Assembly (NCBI RefSeq): GCF_029962835.1
Contig: NC_080583.1
Coordinates: 3,457,001-3,521,000 of the forward strand
Reading direction: 5' to 3'
Origin: Magnolia sinica
Lineage: Eukaryota; Streptophyta; Magnoliopsida; Magnoliales; Magnoliaceae
Length of the DNA stretch: 64,000 bases
Position numbers and translations under genes: made by a program. Of this stretch, positions 33,171 through 44,759 are shown piece after piece (the stretch's first letter is position 1; every line of letters begins with the position of its first letter). The notes beneath the pieces were generated by a model that ran no database searches, was not told the DNA's origin, and worked only from the letters and a program-made list of their open reading frames with translations.

Positions 33171-34830
33171 GATGTGGATTGGCTGGTGTACCTCATACTA
33201 GCTATATAGTTATTGTATTGATGTCAGCAAGTTCTATGAGTTTAATCATGAGGTATGAGTTATATCCAAATTGTCCATACACTTGGTGAACTTGTCTTTA
33301 GGCTTGAGACGAAAAATAAGATAGATATAACCATCAAGTGGACCACTCTGAAAAAACATTGAGGGATTGAACGTCTACCATTGAAACCCTTTTTGAGCCA
33401 CAGGAGTTTTGGATTAATATGAAATTTATTTTTTCTTTTTCATTCAGGTATTTGTGACCTTATGAACAGATTGGATGGAAAATAAACGTTATGGTGGGCC
33501 TTACAAATTGTTTGACAGTGAAAATCATTATCTCCGCTGATATTTGTGGTGTGGTCCGGGTGATATTTGATAATGATTCATTTCTTGAGTGATGCTCCAA
33601 AATGATCTCTAAATATAGATAAACGGTGTAGATGTAATGAATACATCCCTGCGGGTCCTATGTAACTTTCATCTCCTTTGAACCGTTCGTACAACTCGGA
33701 GTTCGAGGAGCGTCAGTTAGCAAGACACGTACCTACAGCAGCCATATAGCGGACAGACCGATCACCTGCCAATGGCTGGTGGTCGGTGCTATGTGAGACT
33801 CACCATGATGCATGTGTTTCATCCATGCCATCCATCTATTTTTCCAGATCATTTTATTTTACGAGAATGAGCTCTATCCCAATCTCAAGTGGACCACATT
33901 ACAGGAAACAGTGTTGAATGAGTGCCGACCATTAAAAACCTTCAGGGGGCCATAAAAGTTTTGAATCGAGCTGATATTTGTTTTTTCCCTTCATCCAGGC
34001 CTGTATGACCTAATCAACAGATTGGATGTCAAATAAACAGTACGGTGGGCCTTAGGAGGATTTTAATGGTGGATGTCCAATCACTATTGTTTTCCTGTGG
34101 TGTGATCCATCTGAGATTTATATACCTCTAATTTCTTAAATAAAGCCTCATAATGATCCGTAAAAATGGATGAACGTAATGGATGAAACACATACATCAT
34201 GGTAGGGCCCACAGAGCACAGACCACCAGGGGAGTAGCCAATCCGTTCCCCCTGCTGATACCATCAAATGCTGCCACGTGTAAATTTTTGGATGGAGGAC
34301 TCCGTTACCGGTTCGGCGCTGATTCAGTGAGGTCGGTGAAACACCAACTTTAGTACAGTTGTGACCGTGCGACTAACCTTGATGTATGTTCTGTATATCC
34401 ACGCCGACCATCTGTTTTATCAGCTATGTTTAGGAATGACCCTAAAAAACCCAAAGAGATCGAAATATCAGTTGGACCACACCAAGGAAAACAGCGGTGA
34501 TTCAATGCCTATCATTAAAACTTCTTGTGGGCAACAAAAGTTTTCGATCAAGCCTATATTTGTGTTTTCCCTCCATCCAGGTATGTTTGACCTTATCAAC
34601 AGGTTGGATGGAAAATAAACATTATGGTAGGCCCTAGGAAATTTTAATGGTGGGCGTTCAATCCCCACTGTTTCTTTGTCCACCTGAGATTTGGACTTCA
34701 TTTTTGCTTCATGCCCTAAAATGAGCTGGAAAAAAACGGATGGACGGCGTGGATAGACAACACATGCATCAAGGTGGGCCCCACGGTCACGGACTCACCG
34801 GATCGGTTCTTGTTGACCGTAAAGCACAAT
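33171..34830. mobile_element. Three consecutive GTGGGCCCACC-family MITEs
   Basis: Copies lie at about 33171-33700, 33745-34250 and 34290-34830. The middle one has clear inverted ends (CCTGCCAATGGCTGGTGGTCGG left; ACCACCAGGGGAGTAGCC right) and resembles 11325-11863. The third shows GATGTATGTTCTGTATATCC left and GGATAGACAACACATGCATCAAGG right. Target duplications were not resolved. Confidence 0.6.
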
Positions 34831-35330
34831 CGGCATGAACTTCCCAAATCCCAATAAAAGCCGCAAGCAATGTCACGCTCCGAACAGTGAAAACCAAACC
34901 GTAAATAAGTTTTCATAAGCCCACACGTATGGAAGTCCTTTCAATCCACGTGTCATTTATCATACGTGTACCTAATCAGATCTTTACATAAGATGGGGTA
35001 CGCTATTTAGATCTTCTTCACTAAAACGCAGAGCAGTTCACTCCTTAGGTGGGCCACACCATACAAAATAAGTAGACGACTACGAAACAATGATTTTACC
35101 ATCAGTTTATTCCATACAATATGGGCCACCTGAGAAGTGAAACAGCCCCAATTTTAATAATCATTGTGCCAGCCCAACCAAATGGAAAGCTCAGATCTCT
35201 CACTCGTGTACCATATTGGCACGTGTGCCTGCACGTTTATGGCAATCTTACACTCGTTTGGGGGGCAAATCAAGTGAACTCAATGTCCCAAGATTCTGTT
35301 TGTGCATACTTGTTACTTGACAAAAAAAAA
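34831..35330. other. Upstream region of the orphan first exon
   Basis: No repeat is recognised. It ends in a poly-A run directly before a degraded TATA-like TACAAAA at 35337-35343. Confidence 0.5.
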
Positions 35331-35362
35331 AAAAGTTACAAAAAACCCCTCTCATCTCTCCC

Positions 35363-35435
35363 ATGGCTAAGTTCTCCATCACACGTTTAGCTCTTTTCTC
35401 TCTGGCCGCAGCATTGCTCTTTGATCTCAATGAAT
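35363..35435 (+). pseudogene. Orphan first exon of an ESF1-like peptide gene
   Basis: ATG at 35363 opens 24 codons plus one base: signal peptide MAKFSITRLALFSLAAALLF, then a donor T|GTAAGT. Length (73 nt), phase and the MAK start match exon 1 of the gene at 44760 exactly. The AAAAGTTACAAAAA...CTCTCATCTCTC 5' flank also resembles that gene's AAAAGTTATAAAAG...CTCTCATCTCTC. The TATA box reads TACAAAA and the 19-bp promoter block is missing. No matching second exon was found before 44700. It is either a decayed gene or a distant alternative first exon for 45867-46120. Confidence 0.7.
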
Positions 35436-35840
35436 GTAAGTTGGCTGTTCTCCATTTTCTCTTACTTTATTTTATTTTATTTTTAGCTCAGGTCAGGTTG
35501 TCATGTCTACCTTTGGGGCTTGACCCGGGCCTAAAATTTAAGCATGTTCATTAATTAGGCCGGCCTCATGATGTATAAGAACTTATTTGTCAGAAATATT
35601 ACACAAATATATTATGTATTTTCAAGCCTGCTTAACAAATAGCTCAGATCTTGCACCAAAGTAGATAGCCTAAAGTTTAGGTGGTAATATTTATTGGCCA
35701 TCATGGGTCTAGTCTGAGCTTGGGTCTATTTGTTTTGGCTTGTGTTGGCCTAGGTTTTACTTTGTGGGTTGGGCTTGGACAAACCTTGGCTTGATCTTAG
35801 TCTAAAAGATCATGTGATTCTAGAATTAGGTGATTAGATA
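35436..35840. other. Sequence downstream of the orphan exon
   Basis: Nothing recognisable; no peptide exon 2 is present. Confidence 0.5.
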
Positions 35841-36493
35841 TAAATCTTAGCTGAGTCAACTCACTTTAACTAGATTTTGAGCCGAGAGCATGACTCAAAC
35901 TGATTAATTTGGTGGCGAGCCACTAAGAAACTCTCCTTCGAACTCAGCCAAACCCATTAGCTGCAACCCGGTATAGCTTGACCGCTATTTGTTTGCTTGT
36001 TTAACCCATTTTCACTCATAAACTTTAACCTTGCATCATCTTTCTAAATATCCATTAGATTATTCATTAAAGATCTAGTTGAGTCGAACAAAGACTCAAT
36101 CGAATTTCTGAGTCAGCTCAACCTGGCTGGATATTGGACCGAGTCGAGCATTCAATTTTGGAATTATGTAAAAGGGCACTCATTAGATGTTTGAAATTAT
36201 TATTAAATTAGAAATGGCTGAGTAACTATCTCACAAGTCATATCACTTTATTGATAAGATAAAAGGGTGAGGATTAGCTTTCAATGGCTATGCGAACCTC
36301 ATATGCATACCATTATAATCCATCCATTAGAGGGGTCCCACAATGTAGATATTGTGACAGAAGAATTAAGGTTAGGCTCCAAGTATTCGTAATAGTAACG
36401 GTAGCCTAACGGCCACCAGCATTATCTTCACAATATGGGTTGTAATGGTTGTTACGATCCTCGTAATTGCCGGTGTGATCTCTTTTCTTATTG

Positions 36494-36529
<36 letters not shown>

Positions 36530-37700
36530 AACCAACACCCTGTATGAACCTTGTAATGGACCATTATAGAGCTGTTGCGGCCTTTATAGAGGCGTAATGG
36601 GTTGTTAGGCTATAATGGCCTTTATGGGTCAATTTTTTTTATTTCTATAACAGCCATTATGACCTTTATAACTCCTTAATGCCTAATTGTTGCCACCCTT
36701 ACTGCGCCATAATGACCTTTACACACACCATGTTCAAGCCAATATAACCTTGACTAGGGTGAGTCCTAACTCGACTATGAATCTTAGCTGAGTGATCAAC
36801 TCACTTTAACTAGATTTCAAGCCAAGAGCATGACTCAAACTGATTAATTTGGTGGTGAGTCACCAAGAAACTCTCCTTCGAACTCAGCCAAATCCATTAG
36901 TCGCAACCAGGTATAGCTTGACCGCTATTTGTTTGCTTGTTTAACCCATTTTCACTCATAAATTTTAACCTTACATCCTCCTTCTAAATATCCATTAGAT
37001 TATTCATTAAAGATCTAGTTGAGTCCAACAAAGACTCGATCGAATTTCTGAGTCAGCTCAACCTGGCTGGATATTGGACCGAGTCAAGTATTCAATTTTG
37101 GAATTATGTAAAAGGGCACTCATTAGATGTTTGAAATTATTATTAAATTAGAAATGGCTGAGTAACTATCTCACAAGTCATATCACTTTATTGATAAGAT
37201 AAAAGGGTGAGGATTAGCTTTCAATGGCTATGCGAACCTCATATGCATACCATTATAATCTATCCATAATAGGGGTCCCACAATGTAGATTTTGTGACTG
37301 AAGAATTAAGGTTAGGCTCCAAGTATTTGTAATAGTAACAGTAGCCTAACGGCCACCAGCATTATCTTCACAATATGGGTTGTAATGGTTGTTACGATCC
37401 TCGTAATTGCCATGTGATCTCTTTTCTTATTGGATTTAAAAAAAGAAAAAAAGAAAAAACTCTACACCCGGTATGAACCTTGTAATGGACACCATTATAG
37501 AGCTGTTGTGGCCTTTATAGAGGCGTGATGGGTTGTTAGGCTATAATGGCCTTTATGGGTCAATTTTTTTTTTAATTTCTATAACAGCCATTATGACCTT
37601 TATAACCCCTTAATGCCTAATTGTTGCTACCCTTACGGCGCCATAACGACCTTTACACACACCATGTTCAAGCCAATTTAACCTTGACTTGGGTGAGTCC
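35841..37700. repeat. Tandem duplication of a ~0.94-kb unit
   Basis: Copy 1 (about 35841-36779) and copy 2 (about 36780-37700) share AATCTTAGCTGAGT, ACTCAAACTGATTAATTTGG, AGGATTAGCTTTCAATGGC and TGTAATGGTTGTTACGATCC in order. A long A run at about 36500-36528 in copy 1 is A/G-mixed in copy 2. The Ty3/gypsy element inserted at the end of copy 2. No gene content. Confidence 0.88.
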
Positions 37701-37705
37701 TAACT

Positions 37706-38408
37706 TGATGTAGAGCGGGTCGTGGATAGTTACATGGCCAAGATGGATCAGAAAAGGCCCGGTCGACGACAGAAGTGATCCAGAGCATCGAACCTTAAAT
37801 CAGGCGTATCTTGCAATCCGGAATGAGTTATCTGACGTAAAATATATGATTTTGGGGTAGAACGAGCTACTGAAGCCAACCAACCCTGCTATGCCGGGTT
37901 ATGCAGCCCGGAATTGCGAAAAACCCCTGGATCGACAGTCGTTTTCCTGTTTTAATTTCGTTTTTATTATAAATAGTAAGTTTTAGTTTGATTATAACTC
38001 TTCATCCGTCGAGCTTTAGGAGTTGCGCCCAACGTGAAAAGAGCTTAGAATAATTAGGAGAACGGTTTGGTGAAGCCTAATAGGACACTTACTATTTTTG
38101 GCCGAAAACCTTGTGCACTAGTAGACATCACGACCGTCTATAAATAGTAAGTTTACTATTTATAGTAAGTCGCGAATTCTAGGAGTTTGAGTTGTAGTTT
38201 GATTCTAATTTCTTTCTCATTGCTTGGTACCCCTATTTAAAGGGTTATGAACTCGTTTTTATTCATCGATTAATCAATTTCGAATTTCTTAGAATTTATT
38301 TCTATTTTCTGCTTTCTTTCCTCGTGGATTCGAGAAGTCTCTAAGAGGAGTCCAGAGAAGTTCCGTGGATTCGGAGTAGTTATCCTCATCACGTTCATCC
38401 CTGTGTCA
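37706..38408 (+). repeat. 5' LTR
   Basis: It starts TGATGTAGAGCGGG and ends CCCTGTGTCA, with the TAACT duplication directly before it. It carries a TATA-containing palindrome at 38138-38165, probably the promoter. A copy of the pol C-terminal coding segment forms its first ~70 bp. Confidence 0.95.
38138..38165 (+). promoter_or_regulatory. LTR promoter: TATA box in a perfect 13-bp palindrome
   Basis: CTATAAATAGTAA is followed after two bases by its exact reverse complement. The TATAAATA inside is a good TATA box, so the initiation site would fall near 38170-38180. The 3' LTR has the identical structure at 43379-43406. Confidence 0.65.
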
Positions 38409-38410
38409 AT

Positions 38411-38423
38411 TGGTATCAAAGCG
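38411..38423 (+). other. Primer-binding site, initiator tRNA-Met type
   Basis: TGGTATCAAAGCG lies two bases after the 5' LTR. It matches the complement of the 3' end of plant initiator tRNA-Met with one mismatch in the first 12 bases (TGGTATCAGAGC expected). Confidence 0.85.
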
Positions 38424-38441
38424 AAAATTTTCCTCAGGCCG

Positions 38442-41400
38442 ATGGCAAACAATGAAGGTATGAATCAAAATCCTGTGGATGGTGATCCAGAGATTCGTTA
38501 TCTTTTGGAAAGAATGAAAGCTTTCCATCGGGAGAGTCAGTTGACCATGCAAGGGCTGCAGGCAACTCTCGACTGTCTTGCTGATCCGCCACTCCCGCCC
38601 CGAGCCCTAGGCGGTGCTCCACCACCTTTAGTTGCTCCCCCACCCATGGTGGCTCCACCACCCATGGTTGCTGTACGACGTAATTCCGATTTTCGTAGAG
38701 CACTACCAGTGGCAAACCGTAGGGTTACACTAGATAATTCAAGTTCTAGCGATGAGGACCTTAATGAGGATTTTGCCCAACGACCAATCCATAGAGGTGA
38801 TCATCTAGATCGTGCTGAAAGAGACTATCGAGGTAAGGCTGAACTTCCTAGTTTTAACAGTTTATTACATATAGAAGATTTTCTCGATTGGCTAGCCGAA
38901 GTAGAGAGATATTTTGATTACATGGACGTGTCAGATCATAAAAGGGTAAAATTGGTAGTGTTTAAATTAAAATCTAGTACTTCTGCATGGTGGGAACAAT
39001 TACAACTCTCACGAGCCCGCCAGAACAAGGCGCCCATCTTATCATGGCCACAGATGAGACGTCTTCTTCGATCTCGATTTCTCCCCAGTGATTATGAGCA
39101 GATATTATTCCAGCAATATCAAAATTGCAGATAAGAAAATCGAACAGTCACAGATTACACTGAAGAATTCCAACGGCTGGCTACACGAAACGATCTATCA
39201 GAATTTGAGTCACAGAAGGTGGCACGATTTATAAGTGGGTTGCAACCGACAATTCAGGACCGAGTTCAGATGTACCCAGTCGGGACTGTGGATGAAGCAG
39301 ATCAATTGACGGGTAGGGTAGAAACACAACTTGCAAGAGCTCCTGCTCGTCCATATTCTTCAACTCGACCCCCCATGACGGGTCCTACGCAAGATCCAGT
39401 GCTTCCACGAGGAAAAGACCCAGTACCTCAACTTCCTACAACCGCAAACCGTGATATGGGGAGCGGCTCATCCAGACCTCAACGTGCAGCACCCACAATA
39501 GCGGGTCTAAGTAGGATTCCAAATCCTTATGCTCGGCCAAGGAGCAATTGTTACCGCTGTGGCCAACCAGGCCACTTATCAAACACTTATCCTCAACGTC
39601 CCGCAGCACACTAGACTATAAACGAAGGGAGCACTGAAGATGAGGCCGCAGAAGAAGACCATCGCTTTGATGAACATGAACAAACCACTGAAAAAATAGC
39701 AGGTGATGATGAAATGACGGGCGAGGATCGTGGCGAATTTCTAGTTGTGAGGCGATTGCTGTATGCCCCACAAAAGGAATTACATCCACAACAATACAAT
39801 ATATTTCGTACTTGATGCACCGTCAACGGAAAGGTCTGTGATATGATTATAGACAGTGGTAGTAGCGAGAACATCGTCTCGAGAGTAATGGTGGACAAGT
39901 TGCGGTTACCAACGATGAAACATTCTTCCCCTTACTCAATTGGCTGGATAAAAAAGGTGAATGAGACCAAGGTAACTGAACAATGCACTATCTCGTTTTC
40001 AATTGACAAAAATTATAAGGATTAAATACTTTGTGATGTGGTCGATATGGAAGCTTGTCATATGTTACTCGGTCGACCCTGGCAGTTGGACCGTGATGCG
40101 ACCCATCGGGGACGAGATAATGTTTACGTATTCGTCAAGGATAGTCGAAAAATAATCTTTACCCCTATGGCACCAGAGAACCACCCTGAAGCCTCTAAAG
40201 TGGAGGAGAGTTTCCTCTTGACCATTCGAAATTTTATAGAGGAATCCAAGGAAACCGGCGAGGCATACGCTGTAGTGGTGAAGGGCGAGGAAAAGGAACC
40301 CTCAAACATCCCTCCAAGTTTAAGACTGTTGCTAAACGAATTCAAAAAAGTCTAGCCTGAGGATCTACCTGATGGATTGCCCCCCATGAGGGACATCCAA
40401 CATCACATAGACCTCGTCCCTCAGGCTAGCCTACCCAACCGCCCTCATTATCGAATGAGTCCGAAGGAGAGTGAGATACTTCAGGGGCAAGTAGAGGAAT
40501 TGATCCGTAAGGGTCTCTTGAGAGAGAACATGAGCCCACGTGTCGTACCAGCATTATTAACGCCAAAAAAAGATGGAAGGTGGTGCATGTGTGTCGACAA
40601 CCGGGCAATCAATAAAATTACCATCAAATATCGGTTCCTAATACCACGGTTGGACGACATGCTCGATATGTTAGAAGGGGCCAAGGTGTTCTCTAAACTA
40701 GATCTAAGGAGCGGGTACCATCAGATTCATATTCGACCTGGTGATGAGTGAAAAACGGCATTCAAGACCAAAGAAGGGTTGTATGAGTGGTTAGTCATGC
40801 CCTTCGGCCTATCGAACGCACCAAGTACTTTTATGCGTTTGATGAATCAAGTTCTAAAACTGTTCACTGGCCGATTTGTGGTAGTATATTTTGATAACAT
40901 ATTGATATATAGCCAGGATGAGGCGAAACATAGGAAACATCTCAGGCAGGTGCTGAAGGTCCTACAAATTAACAAGTTGTACCTCAACTTGAAGAAGTGT
41001 AGTTTTTAACTGACAGCCTATTATTTCTAGGATTTGTTGTAACGTCCACAGGCATTCGTGTAGACGATGAAAAAGTGCGAGCTATTAGGGAATGGCCGAT
41101 CCCGACAAACATTCATGAGGTAAGGAGTTTTCATGGGTTGACTTTCTATCGTCGATTTGTGCGAGATTTTAGCATCATAGTCGCGCCTATAATAGATTGC
41201 ATGAGAAAAGGACCGTTCTAGTGGATCGATAAAGTTGACAAGAGCTTTCATGAGATCAAGCATCGTTTGTCTACAACATCAGTTTTGGTGCTTCCTAATT
41301 TCGACAAATTGTTTGAGGTTGAGTGTGACGCTTCATACGTCGGAATTGGAGAAGTATTATCACAGGAAGGCAGGCCGGTAGCCTTCTATGGCGAGAAGCT

Positions 41401-43019
41401 CAGCGAAGCTCGAAAGAAGTGGTCGACTTATGAGCTTGAGTTGTACGCAGTTATTCAAGCGCTACGACATTAGCGGCATTATCTGATTCAAAGAGAGTTT
41501 GTTTTGTACACTGACCATCAAGCATTAAAGTTTATTAATAGTCAAACTAACGTGAATCGTGTGCATGCTAGATGAGTTGCATTTTTACAGGAATTCACGT
41601 TCGTTTTGAAGCACAAGTCAGGGCAGCAGAACAAGGTGGCCGATGCACTTAGCCGTCGTACATCACTACTTGTTATGATGAGCAACGAGGTGGTTGGCTT
41701 CGACTGTCTCAAGGAGCTGTATGCGGAGGATGAGGAGTTCAAAGATTCTTAGATGAAGTGCCAAAAAGGTCACCCCAGTGACCTTCATATAAAGGACGAT
41801 TTTCTCTTCAAAGGGAATCAATTGCGCATCCCCCAAAGTTCTCTGAGGGAGCAGATTATTCAGGAGTTACATGGAGGTGGCCTCAGTGGACACCTGGGGC
41901 GAGATAAGATGCGAGCTCTTATGGAAGAGAGGTATTACTAGCTGCAATTAGTACGCGATGTGGAAAAAGTCGTACAACGTTGCCATGTTTGTTAGACCTC
42001 CAATGGGCAATCTCAGAATACGGGTCTCTACACCCCGTTACCTGTGCCTAACGGTCCTTGGGAGGATTTATCAATGGACTTCATGCTTGGTCTCCCACGA
42101 ACACAACGCGGCATGGATTCGGTGTTCGTGGTGGTAGATCGTTTCTCCAAGATAGCGCACTTTATCCCATGCAAGAAGACTCTCGATGCAACACACGTGG
42201 CGAATCTATTTTTCAGGGAGGTCGTATGGCTACACGGGGTCCCCAAGACCATTACTTCCGATCGTGACACGAAGTTCATTAGTCACTTTTGGCGGACTTT
42301 ATGGAATCGATTCGATACACAACTTCAATTCAGTAGTGCTTACCATCCACAGACTGATTGGCAGACCGAAGTTGTGAATCGCACGTTGGGAAACCTTCTT
42401 CGCTGTATTTCAGGAGAAAAACCGAAGCAGTGGGATTTGGCCTTGTCTCAAGCAGAGTTTGCATTCAACAATATGGTAAACGCTCGACGGGAAAATCACC
42501 ATTCCACATTATCTACGGACGAGTGCCTCACCATACACTTGACTTGGTCCCTCTACCCAAGCACCCAGGCACGAGTATTGCAGCAGAACATATGGCAGAC
42601 AAGATCATGGGCATCCATGCAGAAGTGCAGACCAAGCTACATGCCTCGAACGAGAAGTACAAGGAACAAGCGGACAAGCATCGGCGACAAAAAGTGTTCG
42701 AGGTGGGCGACCGCGTTATGGTCCATCGCGTAAAGAGAGATTTCCGACCGGGACGTACAACAAGTTGAAAAATAAGAAGATTGGACCGGTACCAATCATC
42801 CGAAAGATCAATGACAACGCTTATGTTGTTGATCTTCCAGATGACATGACAATCTCACGGACTTTCAATGTCGCGGACCTGACCGAGTATCATGAACCAG
42901 AGCATGACGAGAACTCGATGACGAGTTCTTTTGAAGTAGAGGAGACTGATGTAGAGCGGGCCGCGAACAGTTACATGGCCAAGATGGATCAGAAAAGGCC
43001 CGGTCGACGACAAAAGTGA
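38442..43019 (+). pseudogene. Gag-Pol polyprotein remnant
   Basis: The start at 38442 (MANNEG) is chosen over the upstream 38403 ATG, which overlaps the primer-binding site. Gag runs to a zinc knuckle at 39549-39590 whose fourth ligand is Tyr instead of Cys. Protease has DSG at 39852-39860. Reverse transcriptase has the YFDD-type box altered to YFDN (Asn at 40896-40898). RNase H follows (ECDAS, YTDHQALKF), then integrase with H-H-C-C near 41865-41990 and a D-D-E core (42074, about 42265, about 42370). Stops are at 39132, 39612, 39813, 40023, 40353, 40749, 41219, 41471, 41573, 41750, 41939 and 41993. One-base losses near 41003, 42480 and 42733 shift the frame. The final stop is inside the 3' LTR. 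Confidence 0.92.
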
Positions 43020-43649
43020 TACAGACCATCGAACCTTAAATCGGGCATATCTTGCAATCCGAAATGAGTTATCTGATGTAAAATATATGATTTTGGGGTA
43101 GAACGAGCTACTGAAGCCAACCAACCCCGCTATGCCGGGTTGCGTAGCCCGGAATTGTGAAAAACCCCTGGATCAACGGTCGTTTCCCTGTTTTAATTTC
43201 GTTTTTACTATAAATAGTAAGTTTTAGTTTGATTATAACTCTTCATCCGTCGGGCTTTAAGAGTTGCAGCCAACGTGAAAAGAGCTTAGAATAATTAGGA
43301 GAACGGTTTGGTGAAGCATAATAGGACACTTACTATTTTTGGCCGAAAACCTTGCGCACTAGTAGACATCACGACCGTCTATAAATAGTAAGTTTACTAT
43401 TTATAGTAAGTCGCGAATTCTAGGAGTTCGAGTTGTAGTTTGATTCTAATTTCTTTCCCATTGCTTGGTATCCCTATTTAAAGGGTTGTGAACTCGTTTT
43501 TATTCATCGATTAATCAATTTCGAATTTCTTAGAATTTATTTCTATTTTCTGCTTTCTTTCCTCGTAGATTCGAGAAGTCTCTGTGAGGAGTCCAAAGAA
43601 GCTCCGTGGATTCGGAGTAGTTATCCTCATCATGTTCATCCCTGCGTCA
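42947..43649 (+). repeat. 3' LTR, containing the last codons of pol
   Basis: It has the same 703-bp length as the 5' LTR, ends CCCTGCGTCA and is followed by TAACT. It is preceded by a weak polypurine tract (GAAGTAGAGGAGAC). The pol frame crosses the border and ends at 43017-43019, so the first 73 bp are coding. Confidence 0.95.
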
Positions 43650-43654
43650 TAACT

Positions 43655-44640
43655 CAACTTACCATTGAATGGGCCAGTCCAAGTCACTAAGTCTTTTAAT
43701 TATGATTTGACTTCAAAATTGAAAAGAAAAGGAAAAAAAAAAAAAAAAAAAAACATCTCTGCTGGACAAATTTGCAGAATGTAAGATTGCTTATGCATCA
43801 ATTATAATGATTCGGCTTGAAATCTCGCTAACTCAACTCTGTTGGGTCTTGAGTCGAATCACCTAAATTTAGACTATGGATGGAGATTTACATAGATTAA
43901 ATTCAAACATGAATCCAAACTCAGGTTTCCGCCAAAATGAGGTGTGGTGCATGTTCCTGCCCAATTGATCAACTGACAGTGGAGATCAAAGCAAATGGAC
44001 TTTCCATGTGTCCATGAGCAACTAGAGTGCGCTGAAGGTGGGCCTAGAAGTTGTTATAAACAATAAAATACTAATCATGAAATAAAAGTCACTTAGCACT
44101 AGCTAAACCTAACATCTAAAGTCATAACTATTTACGAAAATGCCCTTCATTCTTGATTAATATTGCGATAAAAAAGGTTTGCTTGAATACATCCCGACCT
44201 ACTGCAATATGATAGTTCATAACTTGAACCTTTGAATCTGGGTTATCTTCCAATGATCCAAACCGTTAAAATGACAAGTTTCACTTTATATGGTGGAAAA
44301 ACAATAAATAAAAGCTCTCAATTGGATTATTTCAATTCTTCGGTAATTTAGCTCTTTGTTCTTTGAGTATGAATGCTTATCGTAACTTTTGCATGATCAA
44401 TGAGCTGAAATATTCAAATTAAGAGTTTTTTTGGGGCTTTCCCATCAAAAGAAATCCGTGCAAACTGGCCATTGAGTTCGTCGTAAAAAAAAAAAAAAAA
44501 AACCCCAAATTCTACTGCTAGAGTCCCAACATATCTTATTGCAATACATTGTCATGCATTCAAGAAAACCTCAATACACTGTCCTGATATGGACCACATC
44601 GGAAGTTATAATTTCATTTATGTTTTTAAAACATAATTGT
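43655..44640. other. Intergenic sequence before the second peptide gene
   Basis: It contains two A-rich runs (near 43735-43753 and 44487-44502) and one CGAACTCAACTC-type repeat fragment. No gene is recognised. Confidence 0.5.
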
Positions 44641-44668
44641 CTGTTCTAATAATTAATGAGACTGAAAA

Positions 44669-44714
44669 GCCAACCTGTAATAATCTATTTCTAGATGCCT
44701 TAAAAGTTATAAAA
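44669..44714 (+). promoter_or_regulatory. Core promoter of the second intact peptide gene
   Basis: GCCAACCTGTAATAATCTA (44669-44687) is identical to 28287-28305. TATAAAA (44708-44714) follows at the same 39-bp spacing. The predicted transcription start is about 44740, which favours the ATG at 44760 over in-frame ATGs upstream. Confidence 0.7.
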
Positions 44715-44759
44715 GCTCTCATCTCTCATAAGATGGAGTATTGCATGCATTTGAATCCT

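Larger units (their letters stand above)
37706..43649 (+). mobile_element. Ty3/gypsy LTR retrotransposon, complete but inactive (CRM-like chromovirus)
   Basis: Two 703-bp LTRs (37706-38408, 42947-43649) with TG...CA ends are flanked by the 5-bp duplication TAACT at 37701-37705 and 43650-43654. A primer-binding site and a gag-protease-RT-RNase H-integrase order mark it as Ty3/gypsy. The pol frame runs without break into the 3' LTR and stops there, a feature I associate with CRM-type chromoviruses; no canonical chromodomain is visible, so the clade is tentative. By eye the LTRs differ at about 20 positions in their first ~300 bp, mostly transitions, so the insertion is not recent. Twelve in-frame stops and three one-base losses inactivate it. 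Confidence 0.93.

Noticed and set aside
38403..38441. Upstream ATG at 38403 as gag start
   Set aside because: It lies in the LTR end and overlaps the primer-binding site; 38442 is the more likely start.
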